The notes below the pieces were generated by a model, which worked only from the letters and a program-made list of their open reading frames with translations, ran no database searches and was not told the origin of the DNA. Below, piece by piece: positions 52,818-60,609 of a DNA stretch of 64,000 nt (position 1 is the stretch's first letter; each line of letters begins with the position of its first letter). Made by a program: the position numbers and the translations under genes. Where the stretch lies: assembly GCA_022953095.1 (NCBI GenBank), contig JALJCR010000002.1, forward strand, positions 603,465 to 667,464, in the 5' to 3' direction. Source of the stretch: Qipengyuania sp. ABI-127-1. Its GTDB lineage: Bacteria > Pseudomonadota > Alphaproteobacteria > Sphingomonadales > Sphingomonadaceae.

Positions 52818-53869
52818 GGTTCGACCGACGAGAAATCGAGGTCATTGGCGACGAAAACCGACACGCTGGTGCCGTGGCGGACCTTGAGCGTCGGTCGGAT
52901 TTCGCCCTCCGTGATGCGCGGCGTCACATTCTGTGTGCTGCCCGGAAGCGCGACGATTACGCCATCGGTCGCCTCCCGGGTCGCAACCCCGACGCCGATA
53001 TCGAGCACGGATTGCAGCAGCGCGCCGCCGAAGCGCTGGAAGAACTTGCTGTCGACCTTGCCCCTGACCCCGGCGCGCCCCAGTGGGTCGGAGGCAGGCG
53101 AATCGAGCGCGATGGTCACGCCGTCGGGACGGATCAGCCGCGTCCAGCGAATGAGCGCGCGGTTTTGCCCGCGCTGCAATTCGGCATCGTATTCGCCGTA
53201 GAGACGGCTGCCGCGCGGGATAAGGACGCGCGATCCATCGAAGCCGTGAATGTCGCGCTGAACGAGCGCGCGCACCCCGCCGGGCCGTGTGGAATCGAGC
53301 GCGGTTTCGAGCACGGCGGGGATGACGGTCCCTTGCGGCACCGTGCGCGAGGGCTTCTCAAACCGGGCTGCGTTGACCCGGGTCACCGTGCCGGCTTCTG
53401 CTTGCGATGCCGATTGTGCAGCCGAAGCGACGGGAGGCGCGGAAAATGTCACCGGCGGTTCGACCGTGCGGAATGGCTCTCGTGGAACATAGGGGGGATC
53501 TGCGGCGGCCGTTTGAACGATCACGCGCGGAGCCTGGGCGGGTGCGTTGAGCGTGGGCGCCGCACGTGTCGGTGCCGTTTGCGCAAGGGGCTCGCGCTCG
53601 CCGAGAGGTCCGCGTCCGAAATCCCCGGGCAACGCCAGTGGTGGCGGGGATGCGATGCGAGCATCGGGTTCTGGAACCGTGCCAAGGGGGCCTTCCTGTT
53701 CGAGCGTCGCCCGCCTGTCGCTCATCAGCGATACGATCCAGCCCCCGCCGATGAGCAAAGCGATTAGGAAAGCGGTCAAGCCGAGCTTGCCGGAACTACC
53801 GGTGGCGACCACCGGTCGGACATCGTTGGCCTGAGGTGTCTCGTTCGATGTCGAGGAAGCCGCGCTCAT
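52814..53869 (-). CDS. virB10: VirB10 T4SS scaffold protein
   Basis: VirB10 spans the envelope and links inner-membrane energy to the outer-membrane core. This 351-residue protein has a short cytoplasmic start, one transmembrane helix (LTAFLIALLIGGGWIVSLM, about residues 30-50), a long proline-rich periplasmic linker and a C-terminal TrbI/VirB10 beta-barrel domain (VPQGTVIPAVLETALDSTRP, VLIPRGSRLYGEYD, RIRTW-type strand as IRWTRLIRPDGV). It is slightly short for the family but complete. Confidence 0.92.
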   Translation of the reverse strand: MSAASSTSNETPQANDVRPVVATGSSGKLGLTAFLIALLIGGGWIVSLMSDRRATLEQEGPLGTVPEPDARIASPPPLALPGDFGRGPLGEREPLAQTAPTRAAPTLNAPAQAPRVIVQTAAADPPYVPREPFRTVEPPVTFSAPPVASAAQSASQAEAGTVTRVNAARFEKPSRTVPQGTVIPAVLETALDSTRPGGVRALVQRDIHGFDGSRVLIPRGSRLYGEYDAELQRGQNRALIRWTRLIRPDGVTIALDSPASDPLGRAGVRGKVDSKFFQRFGGALLQSVLDIGVGVATREATDGVIVALPGSTQNVTPRITEGEIRPTLKVRHGTSVSVFVANDLDFSSVEP

Positions 53870-54573
53870 GATGCTTCCTCGGGTGTATCGTTACGCCGCG
53901 CGGTTGCTTTATCCTTGTCGATCCGGAACACCAGCTCACCATAGACCCGGTCGATGACGAAAACGCCGTCGCGCATGTAACCGTTGACGACCTCTTCCTC
54001 GCCCGTCGGGCCGATGGCAAAGACTGCCGGCAAAGCTTGTCCGGGGGCATAGGTTACGCGGGTCTTGAAGCCATCGTCGCTAAGGCTCGCCGGTCGAACT
54101 TCCCGGTCGCCGCGCAGGCGATAGCGCCAGCTCTGCAATGGGCGGGGATCTGCTACGGGTTGGGCCTCATGAGCGGCATGATCGAGCACATCCTTTACGA
54201 AGCGGACAAGCAAGGCAGCGGAATGGCTGGGCTCGACACGCAGGGAAAAATTGTAGCTCCGCCCCCGCGTGCCGATATCGAGCGTTCCCATGCGTGCATT
54301 TTCGGTTGGGAGGATCATGAAGGAATTGCGGTCCGAAGACACGCGGATTCGGAAATCGTCACCTTCGCCTGGGGTCGCACTTACTATATATTCGCTTGGT
54401 TCCAGTAGAACCGTGATCGGCGTCTCAGGCAGCATGGTGAGCAGCACGGGCGAGCCGGGGATGAACTGCACGCTCTGAATGCGGGGCGTATCGGCGCCCG
54501 GTTGCGGCGTGGTCTGCGCTGCCAGAGCCATCGGCCAAGCAACCAATCCTGCCAGGATCGCTAGTCTCATCAT
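53866..54573 (-). CDS. virB9: VirB9 T4SS outer-membrane core protein
   Basis: This 235-residue protein has a signal peptide (LAILAGLVAWPMALAAQ) and the VirB9/TrbG pattern: an N-terminal part binding VirB10 (IQSVQFIPGSPVLLTMLPE, GDDFRIRVSSDRNSFMILPT) and a C-terminal beta-sandwich (LQSWRYRLRGDREVRPASLS, DDGFKTRVTYAPGQALPAVF). It normally pairs with a VirB7 lipoprotein, which is not seen here. Overlaps virB8 and virB10 by ATGA. Confidence 0.9.
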   Translation of the reverse strand: MMRLAILAGLVAWPMALAAQTTPQPGADTPRIQSVQFIPGSPVLLTMLPETPITVLLEPSEYIVSATPGEGDDFRIRVSSDRNSFMILPTENARMGTLDIGTRGRSYNFSLRVEPSHSAALLVRFVKDVLDHAAHEAQPVADPRPLQSWRYRLRGDREVRPASLSDDGFKTRVTYAPGQALPAVFAIGPTGEEEVVNGYMRDGVFVIDRVYGELVFRIDKDKATARRNDTPEEAS

Positions 54574-55304
54574 GCGGCGGGCTCGGCAACCGGAGCGGAT
54601 TGGGGCAAACGCGGCTCCCTTGTTTCCGGAAGTGCCTCTTGATCCCGGCGATAGCGTGATACTTGAAATCCGAGCGGATTGACGAGCCGATCATCGGCAC
54701 TCATTCCCGCGCCGCTGAATCGATAATTGATGACTGCAGCCCAGTGCTCGGGAGCCTGCTCGCGGCCACCGCGATCCGTGCGAACGGTGATGAAGCGCAC
54801 CAATGCACTGTCGCGCGAAAGCGAGGAGACGCTCTTTATCTCGGTGCGCAGAGTTGTGCCGTTGCGCAGTTGCGCGATCGGGCTTGCGGGATTGGAGGCA
54901 TTCATCGACGCGACATAGCGTTGGCGGGCATCTCCTTCGCTCCACAACGCCACCTTGCGGTAATCGTGCTGCAGATTTGCTGCATCGAAGCTTTCGCGCG
55001 CGACGACATATTGCGCGAGAAACGAGCGGGTAAGTGCGGTGTCCGGGCTGACCGCCGCTGCATCGAGCGGAGCGAGTTCCTCGACATGGCCGGTCTGGCG
55101 GTCGACCAGCAGCGTGTAGGGAACCACCGTCTTGAGCGGCAACATGACGGCGAGCGCAATCGCCAGCAGCAGTGCGATGGCGCCGGCGATGGACGCGACG
55201 ATCCACGCGATGCGGCGCGAGCGCTCGAGATCCTCGGTGACGCTGGCGCCCCAGCTATCCGGAATCTCGACCTTTTCGCCGTCGATGGTGTGATGTGCGT
55301 TCAT
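54570..55304 (-). CDS. virB8: VirB8 T4SS inner-membrane assembly protein
   Basis: This 244-residue bitopic protein has a cytoplasmic start, one membrane helix (IAWIVASIAGAIALLLAIAL, about residues 32-55) and a periplasmic NTF2-like VirB8 domain (KTVVPYTLLVDRQTGHVEEL, FLAQYVVARESFDAANLQHD, WAAVINYRF, VNPLGFQVSRYRRD). VirB8 nucleates the assembly of the secretion channel. Bounded by ATGA overlaps. Confidence 0.93.
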   Translation of the reverse strand: MNAHHTIDGEKVEIPDSWGASVTEDLERSRRIAWIVASIAGAIALLLAIALAVMLPLKTVVPYTLLVDRQTGHVEELAPLDAAAVSPDTALTRSFLAQYVVARESFDAANLQHDYRKVALWSEGDARQRYVASMNASNPASPIAQLRNGTTLRTEIKSVSSLSRDSALVRFITVRTDRGGREQAPEHWAAVINYRFSGAGMSADDRLVNPLGFQVSRYRRDQEALPETREPRLPQSAPVAEPAA

Positions 55305-56497
55305 AGGCCTCGGTCCCTACGTGTGCCTGCGAGCGAGCGTCGCTGCGAGGTGCGGCGCCAGGAACTGCCCAAGGGCTCGACGCTACGCTCGCGGCTCGTG
55401 GAGGCATTGCCTTGCGAAGCATCACCGCCTGTCCGTGCCAGAAGGCGATGATCGGTGCGCTCGTGATGGAAACTCTCTTCGCGCCTTAGCTGCGTTTCCA
55501 TGTGATCGACCAGGCGCTGCGAGCGTGATTGCGCAAAGGCCGGAGCCGGAGCGCTGCGAAGAGCCGTGGAGTGCTCCGCCGTCGGCGCCCGCAAGTCCGA
55601 CAGCGCTGGGAAGGTGACCCAACCTCGGTTAAAGGCGATTTTGGCCATCAACCAGATCGAACTGAACTGGATGAGCGCGAAACCGAGGGTCAACGCGAGC
55701 AATTCGGTCGGCGCAGCGGGCGTTGCATAGCCGAGGCCCCGGAGCCGGAGCGCATCGCCGAGCCACGGCAGCAAGATGGCGAGTTGTCCCGCCGCCACGA
55801 CGCTTAGCGTCGCCGAACCGATCAGAGCCAGCACCAGAGCGCGCAGCCAGCCTGCAAAGAGCCCCCGCGTCGCCTCGAAAAGGAGCATGCCGGCGGCCAG
55901 AGGCGCAAGAGCCAACAGCAGTCCTGCAATAATGCGGAGCAGCCCATAACTGCCCAGTATTCCTGTCAGGTAGAACAGCCGGGCAAGGCCGAAGGAGTTT
56001 TCATCTTCCAAAGCCTGGCCTTGAAACGTCCCGCCGGGTTCGTCAGCGTCGACATAGGCGCCGGTCTGCCGCCCGGTCCCCTGTTCGATCAGCCGGAGCA
56101 TGGCGTCGTCGGCTTGCTGGAGACCGCCGACGAGACTTGTGTGTTGTGGCATGAGCGAAGCGCCCGCGCTTGCTGCCAATTCTCCCGGCCCATCCAGCAC
56201 GACATCATGAATTATTGTGCGAAAGGCGGGCCAGGAAAACGCAAGGGTAAGGACGATCCCGATCTTGATGGCATCGCCGACCACATCGCGTGCGCCCGGC
56301 GCAGGGCCGAACAGCAGGCGAATCCCGAACAGCGCGACGAACAAGGTTAGCAGCCCCGTCATTACCGTGGCGGCGAGCGAGCTGGGGTGTCCCAGTGTCT
56401 GCCAACCATAGCTGCCCAGATAGGCTGCCTGGCAATCGATGTTTCCCAGTACGCGGGTGAGGAACTGGTCGCCGGTCAGGATCGCGGGGCAAGCCAT
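55301..56497 (-). CDS. virB6: VirB6/TrbL inner-membrane channel protein
   Basis: This 398-residue polytopic protein has about six hydrophobic helices in the family layout (GLLTLFVALFGIRLLFGPAP, YGLLRIIAGLLLALAPLAAG, ALVLALIGSATLSVVAAGQL) and a polar, arginine-rich tail of about 90 residues. VirB6 forms part of the inner-membrane translocation channel. The ATG at 56497 lies 5 bp after the virB4 stop codon; the frame is open further upstream inside virB4. Confidence 0.88.
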   Translation of the reverse strand: MACPAILTGDQFLTRVLGNIDCQAAYLGSYGWQTLGHPSSLAATVMTGLLTLFVALFGIRLLFGPAPGARDVVGDAIKIGIVLTLAFSWPAFRTIIHDVVLDGPGELAASAGASLMPQHTSLVGGLQQADDAMLRLIEQGTGRQTGAYVDADEPGGTFQGQALEDENSFGLARLFYLTGILGSYGLLRIIAGLLLALAPLAAGMLLFEATRGLFAGWLRALVLALIGSATLSVVAAGQLAILLPWLGDALRLRGLGYATPAAPTELLALTLGFALIQFSSIWLMAKIAFNRGWVTFPALSDLRAPTAEHSTALRSAPAPAFAQSRSQRLVDHMETQLRREESFHHERTDHRLLARTGGDASQGNASTSRERSVEPLGSSWRRTSQRRSLAGTRRDRGL

Positions 56498-56502
56498 CGT
56501 CC

Positions 56503-58878
56503 TCAGGCCGCCTTGCCCAGCAGCGGGCCCATCCACTTGGCCGGGTCTTCGCCGTGCTGCCTCACGAGTTCGTCGAACAGGCGCACGGTGCTTTCGCGGC
56601 CCGAGAGAATGGTCAGAAGCTCCTTCTCACCGGATAGGTCGAGCCTTGCCACCACGCTATCTTTGCCATGCCGGATAAGGAAGCAGTGCGCGCTGTCGGG
56701 CAGAGTGCGAATCAGCTCGAACTCGTGGCGCGATAGGCCGAAGCCGTTGATATAGTCTTCGGCGCGCGCCTTGGGGTTGATCATGAAGATCTGCGTGGCC
56801 GCCTGCTCGATGATCGCGCTGGCTATCCGGCTCTCAAGCGCATCCTGCGCGCTCTGGGTGGCGAAGCCGACAATGCCGTTGCGCTTGCGGATCGTCTTTT
56901 CCCAATCCTTGATCCGCCGGACGAAAACATCGTCGTCGAGCGCCTTCCAGCCCTCGTCGATGACGATGATCGCCGGCGTTCCGTCGAGGCGCTGTTCGAC
57001 CCGGTGGAAGAAGTAGAGCATGGCAGGCGTGCGCGCGACGGGATCGTCGAGGATCGCGGTCATGTCGAAGCCGACCGTTTCCTGCGAAAGGTCGGTCAAG
57101 TCACGTTCGTTGTCGAACAGCCAGGCCCGGTCTCCCTCGCCCCACCAGCCCCGCATGCGCGAATAGAGGTCACCCGCGCGTGGGCGGTCGCCCCCGCGGA
57201 AAAGCTCGACCAAATGGCGAAGGCGCCGCCGCTCAGGCGGTGCGGTGAAGTTGGTATCGATCGCCTCGCGCACCTGCTCGGCTTCGCTTTCGTCGAGCCC
57301 GCCAGCCAGAAGCCCGAGCCATTCGGCGAGGAACATCCGCGCCTGGGGCGTATCCTCGAGCTGGAGCGGATTGAGTCCGCTGGGCGCTTCGGGGCGGAGG
57401 CGGTCGTACGTGCCGCCGATCGCGCGGATGAACAGTTCCGCACCCCGGTCCTTGTCGAAGAAAATCGTGCGCGGGCGATATTTGCGCGCCTGGGCCAGCA
57501 GGAAATTGAGCACCACCGTCTTGCCCGATCCCGATGGGCCGATCACGGTGAAATTGCCCAGGTCATGCGCGTGGAAGTTGAAGAAATAAGGGCCCGCCGC
57601 GGTCGTCTCGAACAGCGTGACCGCTTCGCCCCAGTGGTTGCGTGAAGGCTGGCCGACCGGAAAGTTATGCAGGCTGGCGAAGCCCGCAAAGTTGGTGGTC
57701 GAGACGAGCCCGCGGCGTGCGATATAGCGGAAATTTCCGGGGAATTGCGCCCAATAGGCAGGTTCGAGTGCTATGTCCTCGCGAACGGCAGTGATCCCGA
57801 GATCGGCAAGCAGGGCGATCACTTCGGCCACATGGCTGTCGAGGTCCTTCAGGTTGTCTGCATGGATGGCGATGGTCGTGTGATGTTCCCCGAACCCCGC
57901 GCGCCCCGCTGCCACTTCGTCCTTGGCGATCGCAAGCTCGTCGCGCAGCGACAGGGCCTCGTCTTCGGCCGATTTCATCCGGCGCAGCGCCAGGTTCATC
58001 CGGCCAAGTGCGGCGCCGCGCTCGACGAAGGCGAAGCTCTGGCTCATCGTCATCTCGAAGGGCAGGCGCGTGAGCTCGTCGAACATGCCCGGCATAGTCG
58101 ACTGCGGCCAGTCCTTGATCGAAACCAGAGCAACAAAGCGGCGGTCTAGCGGGCCTGTGGGCGCTAGCTCTACAGTGTCTAGCCCGAAGCTCGCCCTGCG
58201 AGCAGGCAGATGATGACCGATATCCCCATGCGGAACCACGACCGGGCGCATATCGCCGTTGAACAGGTAAGAGAGGAACTCGAGGGGTTCGGAGCGCGTG
58301 CCATCGTCGCTGTCGTAGGTGGACAGCACCTGCGGATCATATTGGCCGAGCGCGGCCACCAGTGCTTCACGGGCATTGTCGAGCGAATGCTTTTCCGCCG
58401 CGAGCAGTGCTGCGCGGTTATCGGTCGCCGAAGCGAACAGGCCCTTGAGCCTGTCGGCAAACCCCATCCGCCCCTGTGTCGGACGGCGCATAATGGTGAG
58501 GAAGAGCTCGTTCACATAGAGCTGGCGGCGCGACAACCGTTTGCGCCAACGCTCGTCGAGCCGCTCGGAGAAGGCATCAGGGAATTCGGCCTGCATGACT
58601 ACATCGGCACGCCGCCGTACGATGTGATGGTAGATTGCGAAGCGCGAATTGCCGATCGCCCGCAGCATCGCGTCGCGCAACTCGGCCCGGTAGTTTAATT
58701 CTTCGCTATCCGCAGTCTCGAACAGCAGCCCGCCAAGGCGGATGGTCTGCATCAGCAGGCCATCGCGCGTCTCGATCGTCCGCTCGTCAAGATGCCGGGC
58801 ATAGGGAAGATGAGTTCCAGCCGGTGCCTCGCGGGCGATGACCTTAGGATCGCGCGTCAGGGCCGGTAGGAGTTGCAT
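56503..58878 (-). CDS. virB4: VirB4 secretion ATPase
   Basis: This 791-residue ATPase is the largest energy-providing subunit of the T4SS. It has the CagE/TrbE/VirB N-terminal domain (LPYARHLDERTIETRDGLLM, RFAIYHHIVRRRADVVMQ, DRRFVALVSIKDWP) and a C-terminal ATPase domain with Walker A GPSGSGKTVVLNFLL at about residue 447, the Walker B strand AIIVIDEGWKAL and VGFATQSAQDALESRIA. The start MQLLPALTRDPKVI is chosen at 58878; a longer frame upstream overlaps virB3. The virB3 stop lies 22 nt inside. Confidence 0.94.
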   Translation of the reverse strand: MQLLPALTRDPKVIAREAPAGTHLPYARHLDERTIETRDGLLMQTIRLGGLLFETADSEELNYRAELRDAMLRAIGNSRFAIYHHIVRRRADVVMQAEFPDAFSERLDERWRKRLSRRQLYVNELFLTIMRRPTQGRMGFADRLKGLFASATDNRAALLAAEKHSLDNAREALVAALGQYDPQVLSTYDSDDGTRSEPLEFLSYLFNGDMRPVVVPHGDIGHHLPARRASFGLDTVELAPTGPLDRRFVALVSIKDWPQSTMPGMFDELTRLPFEMTMSQSFAFVERGAALGRMNLALRRMKSAEDEALSLRDELAIAKDEVAAGRAGFGEHHTTIAIHADNLKDLDSHVAEVIALLADLGITAVREDIALEPAYWAQFPGNFRYIARRGLVSTTNFAGFASLHNFPVGQPSRNHWGEAVTLFETTAAGPYFFNFHAHDLGNFTVIGPSGSGKTVVLNFLLAQARKYRPRTIFFDKDRGAELFIRAIGGTYDRLRPEAPSGLNPLQLEDTPQARMFLAEWLGLLAGGLDESEAEQVREAIDTNFTAPPERRRLRHLVELFRGGDRPRAGDLYSRMRGWWGEGDRAWLFDNERDLTDLSQETVGFDMTAILDDPVARTPAMLYFFHRVEQRLDGTPAIIVIDEGWKALDDDVFVRRIKDWEKTIRKRNGIVGFATQSAQDALESRIASAIIEQAATQIFMINPKARAEDYINGFGLSRHEFELIRTLPDSAHCFLIRHGKDSVVARLDLSGEKELLTILSGRESTVRLFDELVRQHGEDPAKWMGPLLGKAA

Positions 58879-59144
58879 TTCCACAGATCGTAATTTTTGA
58901 CCCGCGGGCAATTGCGCACGCGCGTGATCCACAGATCGAAAAAGCGCGGTTCGCGCAGGCAGAGAAGCGCGCCGATGCCGTGGAGAATGACCGCGACCAG
59001 CAGTACCCACCAAGAGCGGAACAAGAGGAAGAGCTCGACCGCGATGACAGCATTTATGACGAAGAACGTGTAGGTGACGCCTGCAAACATCTGTGGCCGC
59101 GTAAGAGCAATAAAGCATATGTCGCGGCGGAGCTGATCGGTCAT
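58857..59144 (-). CDS. virB3: VirB3 T4SS inner-membrane protein
   Basis: This 95-residue protein has the VirB3 pattern: ICFIALTRPQMFAGVTYTFF, then two adjacent membrane helices up to about residue 60, and the family motif EPRFFDLWITRVRNC followed by a basic tail. It is the first gene of the operon. I start at MTDQLRRD (59144). Its end overlaps the virB4 start. Confidence 0.9.
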   Translation of the reverse strand: MTDQLRRDICFIALTRPQMFAGVTYTFFVINAVIAVELFLLFRSWWVLLVAVILHGIGALLCLREPRFFDLWITRVRNCPRVKNYDLWKCNSYRP

Positions 59145-59494
59145 TGTAAAAGTGTCTGCGCCCCATTCCCTGTTGGACTGCATCCTTCCCCGATTTCGCC
59201 GAAATTGCAAGGGCGAAACGTAATGACTGGTCCGTCAGCTGATGGGATATCGCTAAACAGAATGGGGTTTATGTTGTCTGCGGGCTTTAACTTCGGCCGT
59301 TTTTGAAAAGTCCCTCAATTTCCGCTTGTGGTAACTTGCATAATCTTCAAATCCCTTCATGATTGCGCGAATCAGGGGTGTGCGGTTGATTGGGTTTGAA
59401 CCCTAACGAAAAGTTAATCTACGTTCTTCGATTCGCATTTGAAGTTCGCCGAACAATTATTATTCCTCAGAGAATAGCGAAATGCAGGGGTGTA
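59145..59494. other. Divergent intergenic region between virB3 and the RHS locus
   Basis: These 350 bases hold no convincing gene and are more AT-rich than their surroundings. They should contain the promoters of the leftward virB operon and of the rightward secreted-protein genes. The short frames present (such as 27 codons from 59223) have no support. Confidence 0.45.
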
Positions 59495-60079
59495 ATGCAA
59501 AAAAGGGGTCGATGGATCGGGTGCAGTGCATGCGCTTTAGGTATCGCTGGTTTAGTCAACGCGCAAACACGAACTGAGAATCACGAATACGATAGTCTTG
59601 GACGATTAATTACCACTCAATCGAGAGGGGTCGACGTTACGGAGACGCGATCTTACTGCTTTGATAATTTAGGGAACCGGACCGTTTTGCGGATTTCGAC
59701 CGACGGTTCTGTGGCGAATTGCCCGCCGTCCTCGCCGACGCCCACCTCGTCACCGACGCCAACACCCACCAACACTCCGCCGGTTGCGAATGGCGATCTT
59801 GCCCGGGGATGGTGCAATACATCGACAACTTTCAATGTCACGGCAAACGATTTCGATGCAGAGGACGATCCCGCCAAGCCAGTGCTGATGGGTATCGTGG
59901 AGACGTCCGGGGGTGGAGCTTCGGCGGCAAGGCTTAATGGAAGTTCGGTTTCTATCAACTTCGGTTCGGCAGCCGGGATTTCCCAATATACCTACACCAT
60001 AAAAGACAGTGCTGGATCTACTGATACAGCTTTTCTTACGATCGAGGCAATGTGTTTCGGAGGGAGTCCTGACCAATGA
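59495..60079 (+). CDS. Exported protein with YD-repeat-like stub and Ig-like domain
   Basis: This 194-residue protein has a signal peptide (WIGCSACALGIAGLVNAQ), then two motifs like those of RHS proteins (HEYDSLGRLITTQSRG and YCFDNLGNRTVLRI), a Pro/Thr linker (PTPTSSPTPTPTNTPP), and an Ig/cadherin-like beta domain (FNVTANDFDAEDDPAKPVLM ... GISQYTYTIKDSAGSTDTAF). It looks like the detached carboxyl end of an RHS-like protein fused to an adhesion-type domain. The ATG follows AGGGG. Its stop overlaps the next start (ATGA). Confidence 0.7.
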   Translation: MQKRGRWIGCSACALGIAGLVNAQTRTENHEYDSLGRLITTQSRGVDVTETRSYCFDNLGNRTVLRISTDGSVANCPPSSPTPTSSPTPTPTNTPPVANGDLARGWCNTSTTFNVTANDFDAEDDPAKPVLMGIVETSGGGASAARLNGSSVSINFGSAAGISQYTYTIKDSAGSTDTAFLTIEAMCFGGSPDQ

Positions 60080-60537
60080 ACATCGAGTCCGCGAAAAAGA
60101 AGAAGAGTTTTTCGTATATCTCGTTGGTCAACATCTTGATTGTCGGGTCCACATTTTGCCTCTCCCCCTTACCAATACTCGCGCAATCACCTGCTGTAGG
60201 CGGAAAACAGTCAGGTCTTACTTCGGTGTGCATGACAGGAACATGGCAAGGCTCCGCGCAGACCCTGTCATCCAATCGGGGCAAGCAATTTCGCATCGCC
60301 GTGGCTCCCACAGATGTTCCTACCCTTGAGCGGAAGGGTTTATCTCAGGCTGACTGTGGCGCACTGAACCTCACCTCGCATTCTCACCGGCAAAGATCTC
60401 GGGGCGAGGCCTGCTTGATGGCGGCCTTCGGAAACGAAGCCGTGCAGGCGCAATTTGAACGGGCCTTGGGCATTCGACCTGCAGTGCTGTGTCCCAGCGC
60501 TGAATTGGACGGAGCGCTCAGCGCGCGAGGCTGCTGA
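60076..60537 (+). CDS. Small exported hypothetical protein of the RHS locus
   Basis: This 153-residue protein has a lysine-rich start and signal peptide (SYISLVNILIVGSTFCLSPL ... LAQ) and a mature part of about 115 residues with four cysteines (SVCMTG, ADCGAL, EACLMA, VLCPSA and a final GC). The cysteine spacing suggests disulfide bonds in the periplasm or outside the cell. It overlaps the previous gene by ATGA and precedes the large RHS gene by 72 bp. It could be an accessory, chaperone or immunity partner. No family recognised. Confidence 0.65.
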   Translation: MNIESAKKKKSFSYISLVNILIVGSTFCLSPLPILAQSPAVGGKQSGLTSVCMTGTWQGSAQTLSSNRGKQFRIAVAPTDVPTLERKGLSQADCGALNLTSHSHRQRSRGEACLMAAFGNEAVQAQFERALGIRPAVLCPSAELDGALSARGC

Positions 60538-60609
60538 CTAACTAGCGAATTCGTCGACTGCTGCCGCGCCTCAGGGCTGCGATCTGTGCAAAATTCCGGA
60601 GCTTGAATA

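Noticed and set aside
59756..59784. Pro/Thr-repeat coding tracts as a DNA repeat or phase-variable site
   Set aside because: The repeated CAC-CGA/ACC-like codons encode an ordinary PT linker between domains and are too irregular for slippage.
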